A stretch of 64,000 nucleotides of DNA from Anaerolineae bacterium (GCA_017303635.1 JAFLCG010000003.1:62001-126000), one strand, 5' to 3'. Counted from the first letter of the stretch, positions 8,412-17,283 are shown. Numbers and translations are program-made. The notes: generated by a model not told the origin, from the sequence alone.

Positions 8412-9413
8412 TCACTCCGCCGTCGGATCGCCCTCGGCAGCGTGCCTCTCCCGCATTCGGGCGATTTCCACCGCCCGCAGCACCTGCGTTTTGGTCAGTA
8501 GCACCGAAGAATCCTTTTGGACCAGCAGTTCCTTGGGGATCGGCAGGCGGCGCTCGGTCAAAAAGTCCACTGCCGCATCGCTGAAGGAACGTGCCTCGGC
8601 TTCCTCGCCAAATGCTTCCCGCACATCCCGCAGGTGATCGACCATCCACAGGAACAGATCGGTTTCGGTGCGGTCTTCCACATGCTCCAACAGACCATGT
8701 TTGCGGACCAACGCCACTGCCGGACGGTAGACATTGTCATACCAGTCTGCCGCCGCATCTTCGATGGTCACTTCTCGCTTGCGGAGCTGTTCCAGAAAAC
8801 TGCGGTGTAAGTAGATATGCCCCAGCAGTTCCGGGTAGCGCGAGGGTTCAGAAAGCTCCAGGGATTGATGCTTCGGTCGTGTTTCCGAAAGATTGGTTTC
8901 TTCCAGGAAGGCTGCATACCCGGTCTTTTGCTCGATCTCCTCCGGCGACATGCCCGGTTCCAGATCGACACTGGTCGGCAGTTCCGTCACATGCGCTTCA
9001 ATCGTCTTGGAGCCGATCTGGCGGGCAACCGATACACGATGGTTGCCGTCGCGCACAAAGTAGACGTCATCCACCTTGTAGACTTCAATGGGCGGCACTC
9101 CTTCCATCCCGTTGACCACCGCATACACCCGGCTCCAGCGATCCTGGTTGGTACTCTTGCGCGGCAGGAAGTTAGCGGTGAAGTCCTGGTAACGGCCTAC
9201 GCTGCCCACAATCCGGTCAACCGGAATGTTCTGGATACCCCGGTAACTTTCCTCGCGCAGCCGCAGCCGCGCTTTAATATCATCGAAGTTGAGCAGTTCG
9301 GTGGATTTGCCACGCAGCAGATTGACAAAATCGTGCCAGAAGGCTTGCCGTCGGGCGCTCTGATAAACGTTACGGCCTTCTGTCAGATTGGGATTATCGC
9401 GGTCTTCAGGCAT
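8412..9413 (-). CDS. ParB/DUF4032-like protein with DGNHR motif
   Basis: 333 residues from ATG 9413, preferred over ATG 9419 because AAGG sits nine bases upstream. Residues 60-150 resemble a ParB/sulfiredoxin-type fold: IPVDRIVGSVGRYQDF, then PPIEVYKVDDVYFVRDGNH and RVSVARQIG. The same combination occurs in DUF4032-like proteins of Actinobacteria and Chloroflexota, sometimes labelled stress proteins. The C-terminal 180 residues are mostly helical. There is no HTH or CTP-binding signature sufficient to call a partition protein, and no parA nearby. Cytoplasmic; function unknown. Confidence 0.65.
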   Translation of the reverse strand: MPEDRDNPNLTEGRNVYQSARRQAFWHDFVNLLRGKSTELLNFDDIKARLRLREESYRGIQNIPVDRIVGSVGRYQDFTANFLPRKSTNQDRWSRVYAVVNGMEGVPPIEVYKVDDVYFVRDGNHRVSVARQIGSKTIEAHVTELPTSVDLEPGMSPEEIEQKTGYAAFLEETNLSETRPKHQSLELSEPSRYPELLGHIYLHRSFLEQLRKREVTIEDAAADWYDNVYRPAVALVRKHGLLEHVEDRTETDLFLWMVDHLRDVREAFGEEAEARSFSDAAVDFLTERRLPIPKELLVQKDSSVLLTKTQVLRAVEIARMRERHAAEGDPTAE

Positions 9414-9590
9414 TGCCATCCACCTTGCCGGGCATATAGTTCTGACCCTGTTTTTTGTATACTACACTCCGCACAGCCCACGCAATAGCAATCCGCCATC
9501 CAGCGCAGACTGGTCTCATTCTACGAGCGTTTTTGGTTGCCGGATGTAAAGCGTTGGTGAAAGTTTTATCCACTGAATGAAGGCCTTTCA

Positions 9591-10349
9591 ATGACCCCCT
9601 ATATCCTTGTGACCAATGATGATGGCGTGACCGCCCCCGGTATTCTGGCGCTGGCCCGGGCTATGCAGCCCTTTGGCGAGGTCGGCGTCATTGCCCCCGC
9701 TCGCAACCAGAGCGCCAGTGGTCACAAGAAAACCATGCATCAGGATATGCGCGTCAGTACCGTCACCATGTTTGACGGGCAGACTTCAGCCACGGCGGTT
9801 GAAGGCGCATCCCCGGCAGATTGTATCGCGCTGGCGGCGTTGGGTGTGGTGCAGTGGCCTCCGCAGTTGGTCGTCAGCGGGATCAATCGGGGGGCGAACA
9901 TGGGGCAGGACATCACCTACAGTGGTACCGCTACCGCCGCGCTCGAAGCCACCATTCAGGGCGTTCCAGCCATCGCTTTCTCATTGGATAACCACGATGC
10001 CAACAGCGTCGAAGCTTACGCCGAAGCCGCCCGCATCGCGGCACAGGTGGTGCAGACCGTCCTGACCAAGACCCTGCCGTCCTTCACCATCCTCAATGTG
10101 AATGTGCCGCCGGGGCCGGTCAAGGGCCTGCGGCTCACCCGACAGGGTATCCGCATCTATGCCGATGCGCTCCAGCGGGAAGGCGACCGCTGCCAGATCG
10201 TTGGGGATTTCCCCGGTGGCATGACTGACGAAGAAGGCACCGATCTCTGGGCGCTGCATCGCGGTTATGCCAGCATCACGCCCATCCACCTTGATATGAC
10301 CGCTCACCGCTTCCTGGCTGATCTCGCCGCCTGGGAAATCGGGTCCTAG
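9591..10349 (+). CDS. surE: 5'-nucleotidase SurE
   Basis: 252 residues, normal length. The N-terminal LVTNDDG metal-binding motif, NQSASGHKKT, SGINRGANMGQDITYSGT and the conserved EATIQGVPAIAFS segment are the full SurE signature. SurE is a divalent-metal phosphatase that dephosphorylates nucleoside 5'- and 3'-monophosphates and is linked to stationary-phase survival. ATG 9591 has GAAGG seven bases upstream. Single-gene unit, divergent from the ParB-like gene (177 bp between starts). Confidence 0.95.
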   Translation: MTPYILVTNDDGVTAPGILALARAMQPFGEVGVIAPARNQSASGHKKTMHQDMRVSTVTMFDGQTSATAVEGASPADCIALAALGVVQWPPQLVVSGINRGANMGQDITYSGTATAALEATIQGVPAIAFSLDNHDANSVEAYAEAARIAAQVVQTVLTKTLPSFTILNVNVPPGPVKGLRLTRQGIRIYADALQREGDRCQIVGDFPGGMTDEEGTDLWALHRGYASITPIHLDMTAHRFLADLAAWEIGS

Positions 10350-10404
10350 CTTCGAACGACTGTTATCCCAAGATCGGGATCATCCTGTTTGGGAAATCAC
10401 TGGC

Positions 10405-10854
10405 TTATGCCTCTGGCGCAGGGAAACGTTGCTTGAAGGTGAAGGCATAAGGAGTCGGACCGTTCGCCCGCAGATGATCGAGCCGTTCACAGGCTTCCGT
10501 CACGGTCGGAACGGTTCCTGCCGGTATCCACCAGAGAACGACCATGGGGTCCTTGACGTGTTCAAACCAGTCGCGCCGTTGACGAAAAACCTCCACATGG
10601 GCAGTCGAGTAAGCATAGTGATGCAGGTCTTCAATCGATTCCCAGACCGTGAGATTGACGATCAACAGATCATCCCCGTAAATGCGGGTATCCGTCGCAT
10701 TGCCGGAGCTGTCGACCAAGCGCCAGACGAAGCCTGGGGTTTGCTCACCCAGCGCATTGATCTCCGCCAACCGGGAGGTGAAGCCGATCATACGTGGGTC
10801 ATCCAGTGGATATAAGCGACGAGCGATATTCAGTTGGGCAAGGTGGTAATTCAT
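10405..10854 (-). CDS. DUF3291 dimeric alpha-beta barrel protein
   Basis: 149 residues from ATG 10854 (AGAGG five bases upstream). Starts YHLAQLNIARR and contains TPGFVWRLVDSSGNATD, LLIVNLTVWESIEDL and VVLWWIPAG, the pattern of DUF3291, a ferredoxin-like fold related to antibiotic-biosynthesis monooxygenases. Enzymatic role unknown. It lies 89 bp beyond the BMP terminator, so is probably its own unit. Confidence 0.8.
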   Translation of the reverse strand: MNYHLAQLNIARRLYPLDDPRMIGFTSRLAEINALGEQTPGFVWRLVDSSGNATDTRIYGDDLLIVNLTVWESIEDLHHYAYSTAHVEVFRQRRDWFEHVKDPMVVLWWIPAGTVPTVTEACERLDHLRANGPTPYAFTFKQRFPAPEA

Positions 10855-10943
10855 GTGGGCCTCTTCTCTCATTGACGCTGCGCGCTCATAATAAGAGAAG
10901 AGGACACCTTCTAGTGGTGCCATTGCAGGCCATTGCTGATTAC

Positions 10944-10978
10944 AAAACCGGGGCGGACAGCGCACTGCCCACCCCGGT
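10944..10978 (-). terminator. Rho-independent terminator of the BMP gene
   Basis: On the minus strand a 14-bp stem (arms 10978-10965 and 10960-10947, two G-U pairs) encloses a 4-nt loop and is followed by TTTTGT. It begins 26 bp after the stop codon of the BMP-family gene. This is the clearest terminator in the window. Confidence 0.82.
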
Positions 10979-11003
10979 GATCATCGACTGATACGGATCA
11001 GAC

Positions 11004-12152
11004 TTATGAACTCAGGAACGAAGCCGCGTCGAATTCGGTTTCCGGCATGGCCGCGCAACCCTGACCGACCGGCACAGCAGCATCACCAAAGGCTGTGATG
11101 ATTGAAATGTCACCGCTCAGTACCGCCGCCTCAACCGCTGCCACCAGATCCTGAACCGGCTGGGGAGTGACTTCGGTATAGATGTCGTTATAGGCCAGTC
11201 CCACGCCACCATCAGCAATACCCAGGGCATCGGCGGTGCCAATCGGGAGTTCGCCCGCCAGGTACAGTTCGATAGCTCGATAGAGGGACTTGTCAACATT
11301 CTTCATCATGCTGGTCAGGATCCGGGCTGCCTGATCGGGATCGGTATCCGCGATAATGCTGGCCTGGTCACTATCAACACCCAGCGCAAAGGCACCCTGC
11401 TCGGTCGCCGCTTCAAAGACACCTTCACCCGTACCACCGGCTACCTGGAAGACGATATCGGCACCCTGGTCATACATCGCCAGCGCGATTTCCTTTCCGC
11501 GGGCCGGGTCGCTCCAACTGCCGGCATACTGTACCAGCACCTGGCTCTCCGGGTTGACCAGGCAAGCACCCTGTTCATAACCCACAATGAAGTCATTGAT
11601 GACCGGGATATCCTGCCCGCCGAGCGCACCGATAATCGGCGACTCGTTGATGCCTTCGATATCCGTCTGGAGGCTCATGGCAGCGGCATAGACCCCGGCC
11701 AGGAATGAACCTTCATTTTGTGCATAGGTGATCGAGTAGACATTGGTACAGCCATCCACACAGATGGACGGATCATCATAGGGCATGGATGCATCATAGA
11801 AGAAGAAGACCTTGTCCGGGTACAGATGGACGCGGCTCGCCATGTAGTTGAGCATACTGAACGACCCGGCAATCAGGACATCGTAGTTATCGGTGTCAGC
11901 CATCATATCCGCCAGACCGCTTTCCCAGTTGGCGGGATCAAAGCCGGTCTCGATGGTGCGAACGTCGATACCGAATTCTTCGACACTCTGGTCAAGACCG
12001 CGCTGCGCGGAATCGATGAAGGATTTATCACCCAGGGTACCATTCACGACGTAGGTCACACGCAGAGGTTTATCCTGCGCGGCGACACTGAAAACACCCA
12101 CGCCCAGCATGAGCACCAACACGACAAACAGGACACGCTGACGGGTAATCAT
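11004..12152 (-). CDS. BMP/PnrA-family substrate-binding protein
   Basis: 382 residues from ATG 12152 (GAGGAG ten bases upstream). Signal peptide MITRQRVLFVVLVLMLG ending FSVAAQ. Mature protein has LRVTYVVNGTLGDKSFIDSA, typical of the BMP/Med/PnrA family, then FFFYDASMP, NEGSFLAGVYAAAMS and FQVAGGTGEGVFEAA. Studied family members bind nucleosides or other small ligands outside the membrane for an ABC importer. No permease or ATPase of that system is nearby, so it is an orphan receptor here. A strong terminator follows. Ligand unknown. Confidence 0.88.
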   Translation of the reverse strand: MITRQRVLFVVLVLMLGVGVFSVAAQDKPLRVTYVVNGTLGDKSFIDSAQRGLDQSVEEFGIDVRTIETGFDPANWESGLADMMADTDNYDVLIAGSFSMLNYMASRVHLYPDKVFFFYDASMPYDDPSICVDGCTNVYSITYAQNEGSFLAGVYAAAMSLQTDIEGINESPIIGALGGQDIPVINDFIVGYEQGACLVNPESQVLVQYAGSWSDPARGKEIALAMYDQGADIVFQVAGGTGEGVFEAATEQGAFALGVDSDQASIIADTDPDQAARILTSMMKNVDKSLYRAIELYLAGELPIGTADALGIADGGVGLAYNDIYTEVTPQPVQDLVAAVEAAVLSGDISIITAFGDAAVPVGQGCAAMPETEFDAASFLSS

Positions 12153-12236
12153 TGACGGTATACTCCTCAATTGCATGGGAGAAAAAGCTACAAGAATCTA
12201 TGATAGCCCGCACACAGTCAGCGAGGTACATCCACT

Positions 12237-13037
12237 ATGACCAACAGACTCACCGATCCACAGTCACTAGTTGCCAAGTGGGCTGGAAGGCACGCTGACA
12301 AAGAAGCCCTCCGCCATGAAATCTGGGCAAAGCTGGAGCAGGCTTCTGCCGCGGTCGGCAACCCCTGGCACCGCATCCCGGTTTTTGTGGGTGGCGAAGA
12401 AGCCGCTGCCCGGCTGGCGGAACTCCCCATCTGGATCAATGCCAGAGTGCTGAATTGCAGCCCGGATACCGCCCAGGCTCCAGTCCGGCGGCGGGCATTG
12501 GAAGCGGGCAAGCTGATCTATATGCCGGTTCCAGCCCTGACCCATGATGATCCGTTTGTGCTGCTTGATCCGCAGGCCCTCCAGGCTCAGGGGGTCAGTC
12601 CAGCCGAGGCCTCTTTCCATGCGCGGGCGGTGGAAGTGGGGCAGAAAGTCCGGTATGAAGATATGCTGCCGATGGAGCTGGTGGTCACGGGATGTGTGGC
12701 CGTCACGCGGCAGGGGGGCCGTACAGGGAAGGGTGCTGGTTTTGCCGATCTGGAATTTGGTGTGCTGCGCGAGTATGGCCTGATGACCACCGCTACGCCC
12801 ATCGTGACGACGGTTCATCCTTTTCAGGTGGTGCCGGATGACCGTGTCATCATGCAACCGCACGACTCGGCGCTGCACTGGATCATCACCCCGGATGAAG
12901 TTATCGAGACTCATTCGCCATTCCCGCAGCCGTCCGGCATTGACTGGGAGCGTGTGCAGCCAGATCAATATCAGGATATTCCTTTCCTGAAGCACCTGCG
13001 GGAGCAGCGCCACCGCTCATCAAATTCCCAGGACTGA
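12237..13037 (+). CDS. 5-formyltetrahydrofolate cyclo-ligase-like protein
   Basis: 266 residues. The core matches the 5-FCL/MTHFSD family: helical start with KEALRHEIWAKL, PVFVGGEEAAARL, KLIYMPVPAL, and the signature RTGKGAGFADLEFGVLREYG that shapes the folate/ATP pocket. The protein is longer than bacterial FAU1-type enzymes (about 190) and resembles the MTHFSD-like branch whose substrate is less certain. Transcribed away from the BMP gene with 84 bp between starts. Cytoplasmic. Confidence 0.82.
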   Translation: MTNRLTDPQSLVAKWAGRHADKEALRHEIWAKLEQASAAVGNPWHRIPVFVGGEEAAARLAELPIWINARVLNCSPDTAQAPVRRRALEAGKLIYMPVPALTHDDPFVLLDPQALQAQGVSPAEASFHARAVEVGQKVRYEDMLPMELVVTGCVAVTRQGGRTGKGAGFADLEFGVLREYGLMTTATPIVTTVHPFQVVPDDRVIMQPHDSALHWIITPDEVIETHSPFPQPSGIDWERVQPDQYQDIPFLKHLREQRHRSSNSQD

Positions 13038-13105
13038 CGCAAGGCGCAGATAAGGTATGCGCCAGAAAATCCAATCAAACAAATGGCGTAATGGTATACT
13101 AGGAT

Positions 13106-13801
13106 ATGACCTTATTACACGAACGACCTGAACCCGTCATGATGCACACTAACGGGACTGTAGAACGCACTAAACACGAGCAACCGCTGGAAGGCACCCA
13201 ACTGGGCCGCTGGCTCCCGTATCCGGGCAGTCTGGCAGGGAAGTTAGCTGCCCGCCTGCCGCTGTTGCTCTTCCGCATGGGACTGGGCGATATGCTGATG
13301 GCCCTGCGGCTGATGGTACTGACCACCCGTGGGCGCAAAACCGGCAAGCTACGCCGCGCCATGCTCGAATTCCGTCGGCACGGCAGAAAAGTCTACGTCG
13401 TTTCCGCCTGGGGAAATAAACCCCAGTGGGTCCATAATGCCGCCGCTAACCCCGATGTCACCGTACAGATCGGTGGCCGTGTCCAGCACGCCCTGGCGAC
13501 CGCCGTCACCGACCGGGCGGAAGCCACCCGCGCCCTGAATTTATTCCGGCAGAAAGCCCCGGCCCGTTACGATCTGGTGATGGAGCGTATGATCGCCCGC
13601 CCGGTCAATGGGCACAACCTGCGGGAAGTCTCTGGCGATTTCACCATCTACCGGCTCGACCTGACCGAACAGCCCCCTCAAATGCCACCATTGGCGGTTG
13701 ATCTGCGCTGGTTATGGCTGGCTGGACTGGCGGTGCTGACAGCGCTGGTTATCACGCTGATTGTCCTTGGAAATAAAACTCAACCGGAGCGCCGCTTATG
13801 A
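13106..13801 (+). CDS. Ddn-like (DUF385) deazaflavin-type oxidoreductase with C-terminal membrane helix
   Basis: 231 residues. The split-barrel core has LTTRGRKTGKLRRAML, VYVVSAWGNKPQWVHN and NPDVTVQIGGR, the hallmark of the nitroreductase/Ddn family that binds coenzyme F420. A C-terminal hydrophobic helix (LWLAGLAVLTALVITLIVL) is an unusual membrane anchor. Its last four bases overlap the TPR gene start (ATGA), indicating coupled translation. Substrate unknown; F420 use is inferred from family. Confidence 0.82.
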   Translation: MTLLHERPEPVMMHTNGTVERTKHEQPLEGTQLGRWLPYPGSLAGKLAARLPLLLFRMGLGDMLMALRLMVLTTRGRKTGKLRRAMLEFRRHGRKVYVVSAWGNKPQWVHNAAANPDVTVQIGGRVQHALATAVTDRAEATRALNLFRQKAPARYDLVMERMIARPVNGHNLREVSGDFTIYRLDLTEQPPQMPPLAVDLRWLWLAGLAVLTALVITLIVLGNKTQPERRL

Positions 13802-14739
13802 CCAGTCAACCGGGTGATCTGGCCCAGTTACTGCGAACCGTGCGGTTGGCACTCCAACAGGAGAACTACCCGGAGGCCATCAACGCGCTGGAACAGGCGG
13901 TTGCGCTGGCTACCGAAGCGGGCGACCATGCCGCGCAAGCCCGGCACCTGGGCAATCTCGCCCTGATTTACTACCGGGGTGGTCAGCCGGAAGCGGCGCT
14001 GGCGGCTTTCGATCAAGCCCTGACCAATGCCCGCGCCGATGGTGACCGTCTGACCGAAGATGGATTGCTCGGCAACAAGGGCAACGTCCTGCGTGAACTG
14101 CGCCGCTATAATGAAGCCATCAGCCATCTCAACCAGGCGCTGCTCATTGCTCAGGAGATCGGTGATGTGCGCGGGCGGGGGATCTGGCTAAGTAACCTGG
14201 GGCTGTTGCAGGATGACCTGGACAACCCGGCAGAGGCTATCCCACTGCATCGGGAAGCCGCGGCGGTTGCTCGCTCCCTGCGGGATCAGCGAGGTCTGGC
14301 AACCCGGCTCATCCATCTTTCGAACAGTCATCTGGCCGCCAACGAACCCGCTGAAGCCATCAAAGCGCTGCACGAGTGTGTGGTCGCGCATATCGCCGTA
14401 GGGGACAAAGCCGAAGCCGCCTATCGTATGGCGACCATCGGCAACATCAATACCGATCTGGGGCGGGCTAGCGGTACCCAGTTTGAGGCTGAACTGTATT
14501 ACAGCATGGCAACCGATGCCTTCCGGGATGCATTGGCTCTCATCCGCGAGATTGGCGACCCCGTGGCAGAAGCGGATCTGCTCTACAGCCTGGGCAGCGC
14601 AGCGGGCAACCGCGGGCAGATCGACCCTGCGATTATTCACTTCTCTGAGGCGCTGCGGCTCTACGAGTCGCTTGGCCTGAGCGACCGCGCCGCTGAGGTG
14701 CAGCACAACCTCGACCTGGCGCGGCAGATGCAAGGATAA
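13798..14739 (+). CDS. TPR-repeat protein
   Basis: 313 residues, soluble, almost entirely TPR units of about 40 residues. Examples include YPEAINALEQAVALATEAGD, ARHLGNLALIYYRGGQPEAA, GLLGNKGNVLRELRRYNEA and ADLLYSLGSAAGNRGQ. Six to seven repeats make a protein-binding solenoid. Translationally coupled to the Ddn-like membrane-anchored gene, so the two products may act together; partner unknown. Confidence 0.85.
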   Translation: MTSQPGDLAQLLRTVRLALQQENYPEAINALEQAVALATEAGDHAAQARHLGNLALIYYRGGQPEAALAAFDQALTNARADGDRLTEDGLLGNKGNVLRELRRYNEAISHLNQALLIAQEIGDVRGRGIWLSNLGLLQDDLDNPAEAIPLHREAAAVARSLRDQRGLATRLIHLSNSHLAANEPAEAIKALHECVVAHIAVGDKAEAAYRMATIGNINTDLGRASGTQFEAELYYSMATDAFRDALALIREIGDPVAEADLLYSLGSAAGNRGQIDPAIIHFSEALRLYESLGLSDRAAEVQHNLDLARQMQG

Positions 14740-14748
14740 AGTTGCTGA

Positions 14749-14893
14749 TTATCCGGCCATGAGCGGATCCAGCTTTCCTTTCACATACTCCCGGTACAAC
14801 ATAAGGTCATGAGCCGTGACCTGCGTCAGATCTTCCGGGATCTCATCCAGCGCGAACCAGCCGATGGCCGCGCACTTCTCCGGTTCCAGAATG
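14749..14893 (-). pseudogene. Nudix hydrolase remnant (C-terminal third only)
   Basis: The complement reads SILEPEKCAAIGWFALDEIP, then EDLTQVTAHDLMLYREYVK and a TAA stop at 14749-14751. The EP-x-KC-x5-GWF segment is typical of the tail of MutT-like Nudix proteins. No start codon or Nudix box is present; the upstream sequence switches to an IS1-like transposase fragment. The junction (about 14885-14915) is approximate. Confidence 0.62.
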
Positions 14894-15075
14894 CTTGGCG
14901 AGCCGCCCGACGATAATTCATCCCATCGGCTACCAGGAGCACTGCTTGCTGCCGCACCGTCTCTTCATAGCCGTTGGCTTTCGGTTCGGGGGTATACGTG
15001 CGCTGACATCGCTTGCAATGGTAGCGTTGGCTACCCGCTTTGATCCTGCGCTTGGCAGTGTGGGTATGTGTTCAT
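14893..15075 (-). mobile_element. IS1-like transposase N-terminal fragment, frameshifted
   Basis: From ATG 15075 the complement begins MNTYPHCQAQ; the next frame continues with IKAGSQRYHCKRCQRTYTP and then EETVRQQAVLLVADGMNYRR. This is the zinc-finger and first helix region of an IS1/InsA-type transposase with a one-base shift between CPHC and RYHC parts. No DDE region, terminal repeats or target duplication are visible. It abuts the truncated Nudix gene, so insertion followed by deletion is the likely history. Confidence 0.62.
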
Positions 15076-15237
15076 TTCTCTACTATACCCACCTACTTCT
15101 CTTTAGACGCTCCCTTGGACGGAGGATGAACTGACTCCTTATAACTGAAGTCATCCGTCCTGATCTGTCGTTAATGCCTCATCTGACCAAAGCCGCTACA
15201 ATGCAACATCATCGCTAAGTTACAGGAATAATGACGC

Positions 15238-15594
15238 ATGGATCGTGGATTGGTTTGTGATCAACTGGGCGTCACACCGGGCGGCACCTTCTGGATCAAG
15301 GATGTGCATTTCTTCGGATGGGGGAGTGAAGTGGTCTTCGAGTGCCACTACGATCTGCCCGGCAGCGACCCGGTTCCTTTTCAGATGGTGATGCTGGACT
15401 GCCGCGAATTACAGTGGCGGGTTTACGCCCATTTGCAGCATCCTGAGGACCGCACCCTGCCCGCAACCGCCATCGTCAATCTACGGTTGGGTACCGCGGG
15501 GCAGCGCAAGCCGCTGCAAGTGTTGACGGATGCTTTCGCCCTGACTGTCCACTACGGCACGCTGAGCATCTCACGGGTGGGAGGCGGGGCGTAG
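15238..15594 (+). CDS. Hypothetical protein
   Basis: 118 residues, no signal peptide or membrane segment. Beta-rich composition (FWIKDVHFFGWGSEVVFECHY, TAIVNLRLGTAGQ). AGGA lies about ten bases before ATG 15238. I recognise no family. It stands alone between the IS/Nudix scar and the lipoprotein gene; the protein-like composition and start site are the only support. Confidence 0.5.
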   Translation: MDRGLVCDQLGVTPGGTFWIKDVHFFGWGSEVVFECHYDLPGSDPVPFQMVMLDCRELQWRVYAHLQHPEDRTLPATAIVNLRLGTAGQRKPLQVLTDAFALTVHYGTLSISRVGGGA

Positions 15595-15683
15595 TACTGA
15601 GTACAGAGTGCTAAACGTGCCGGTAGCGATAGACGATGGATCGCCAAGAGAAGACCTTCAGAGCTGTACAGTACTGCATGAAC

Positions 15684-16484
15684 TCAATAGGGACCGGCCA
15701 TCGTGCTATCCAACCACAGGACATAGAGCTGCCCGCTGGCGCGGTCAAGGAAGAGCGCGCCGCCCTCAAAGCGCTGGGTAGAGAACGATGCCTGCTGAAT
15801 CTGCGTCCGCCCCCAACCAAGTGCGTCGCTGACTCCTGCTAACCCACGCCAGAGTCCGCCGAAGGACGGATCGGGGGGCAGCAAGCTCTCCGGCGGGCTG
15901 ATCTCGCCGGGTGCGGTGGCCGGTGCGGTGGTGACATACCAATAACGTGATTGCTGCGGGGCGACTGCCCACAATTCCCCATTCCCGCGTCCGTAGATGG
16001 CGCCACGCTCAAAAATCTGTAAGGTGCCGATGAAGGGTTGGAGCGCCTCAATGGGGCAACCGAGGCGGGAAACGACCTCCGAGTCCTGCTGCCAGGCCGT
16101 GCCGAAGATGGTGGTATCGACCGACACCGGGCAATTTTGGACGACGAAGCTGATGGGTGTCTCGGTCGCGCCGGAGCCGGTCTCGAGGCCGCCGCTGTAG
16201 ATGGGGCCTTCCTCCGGCAGGGCGGCTTCCCCCAAAAACACCCCGACATAGGCCGTCGGCGACGGGAGCGGCGTGGCTGTACCCGGCAAGGGCGTCAACA
16301 CCTGCGCGCTCCGAGTCGCCAATTGTTCATCGGCATTGGGAGTGGGAGAAATAAAGACAGTCGCCAGCCGTTTGGGCAAGTCGGCGGGCGGTATGACGGT
16401 CGGGGTGTTGGCTTCAGCTCCGCAGGCGGTCAGCGCCAGCATGAGCAGGATCACGATGAAGGTATTCTGAAAGTGCCGATCCAC
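15684..16484 (-). CDS. Lipoprotein with two LGFP-like repeats
   Basis: 266 residues. The signal ends in a lipobox LALTAC (Cys about residue 21), so the protein should be lipid-anchored outside the membrane. A Pro/Thr-rich linker with ISPTPNADEQ and TPLPGTATPLPSPT follows. Two repeats of the form LG-x4-(L/I)Q...F..GA.....G.LW/LY are visible (LGCPIEALQPF...FERGAIYGRGNGELWAV and LGWGRTQIQQ...FEGGALFLDRASGQLYVL), resembling LGFP wall-binding repeats. A cell-envelope role is likely. Confidence 0.62.
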   Translation of the reverse strand: MDRHFQNTFIVILLMLALTACGAEANTPTVIPPADLPKRLATVFISPTPNADEQLATRSAQVLTPLPGTATPLPSPTAYVGVFLGEAALPEEGPIYSGGLETGSGATETPISFVVQNCPVSVDTTIFGTAWQQDSEVVSRLGCPIEALQPFIGTLQIFERGAIYGRGNGELWAVAPQQSRYWYVTTAPATAPGEISPPESLLPPDPSFGGLWRGLAGVSDALGWGRTQIQQASFSTQRFEGGALFLDRASGQLYVLWLDSTMAGPY

Positions 16485-16595
16485 GTTCCGTCATTCCTTC
16501 TTGCGGCAATTACACCGGGGGGAGTGTTGCAGCGGTTGCTGCAATTTCTGCCGGGTATTTCCATTGACAGTAGCATCCTACCACAGTCATGAGCG

Positions 16596-16623
16596 AAAAA
16601 TCGGGACGAATGTTCCGATTTTT
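16596..16623. repeat. Dispersed palindrome, copy 1
   Basis: AAAAATCGGGAC and GTTCCGATTTTT flank a GAAT centre; the single mismatch still pairs as G-U in RNA. It lies between two divergent genes, so it is not placed as a terminator. Related copies are at 36061 and 62697. Confidence 0.6.
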
Positions 16624-16749
16624 CTCATCTGGCTACGACGTAATGCATTTCCGGAAACGATCTGATGCGATTATCCCGGTCACAGTTGCAAAGATTCCCT
16701 GAACAGGTAAAGATAGAGGCTGACAGATGCATGCTTGCCCAGGATGACC

Positions 16750-17283
16750 ATGACCGACTCGGTACTCGACTTGACCGCCCGCCAGATTGAGGCGGCTTTC
16801 TCGCAAACGCCCTACCCCGGGGATGAGCAGCTTGTCCTGCCCAACTACGAGGATGATGTGATCGTTGGCGCACTGCGCGGGCGACACTGGTCGGAGGTGA
16901 GCCTGGAAGTCCTCTACCGGCATCGCTGGGAATGGTTCGCGCTCTCACCGGCGGCTTTTCGCTTTTACCTGCCGATCTCTATGCTGGCGGTGTTGTATCA
17001 CCCGGATGAGATGGGAGTCTTCACCGAGAACCTGGTGTTCGCCCTGACGCCGCAGTTCGATGAACACATCCAGAATTACTTTGATGGCAATTTCATTGAT
17101 TATTTTTCCGGTCGGGTGGGGGCGATGACACCCGCCGAGCGCGGGGCGGTCTGCGCCTTCCTCGAGGCACTGGTGCAGGTTTGCCCGGATGCCGGTATGG
17201 TCTACGATGTGGATTTACAGGCACATACCCTGCGCTTCTGGCAGAGTGTGTGCGGGGATACGGCTCAAGCACGCGCTTCGTGA
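16750..17283 (+). CDS. DUF6714-like protein
   Basis: About 177 residues from ATG 16750, chosen because AGGA sits five bases upstream; ATG 16744 and TTG 16735 are alternatives. Pattern ARQIEAAFSQTPYPGDEQL, RHRWEWFALSPAAFRFYLP and a C-terminal LTPAERGAVCAFLEAL-like helix match DUF6714 proteins, small cytosolic proteins of unknown function. Monocistronic. It precedes the siderophore operon but is separated from it by 281 bp. Confidence 0.68.
   Translation: MTDSVLDLTARQIEAAFSQTPYPGDEQLVLPNYEDDVIVGALRGRHWSEVSLEVLYRHRWEWFALSPAAFRFYLPISMLAVLYHPDEMGVFTENLVFALTPQFDEHIQNYFDGNFIDYFSGRVGAMTPAERGAVCAFLEALVQVCPDAGMVYDVDLQAHTLRFWQSVCGDTAQARAS

Noticed and set aside
7089..9413. A defence island around the TIR-HEAT gene
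   Set aside because: Neighbours (propeller, ParB-like, SurE) are not defence genes; only the single TIR protein supports the idea.
8412..9413. Chromosome partition ParB and a nearby origin
   Set aside because: No parA, parS or DnaA boxes seen; the DGNHR pattern fits DUF4032-like proteins better.
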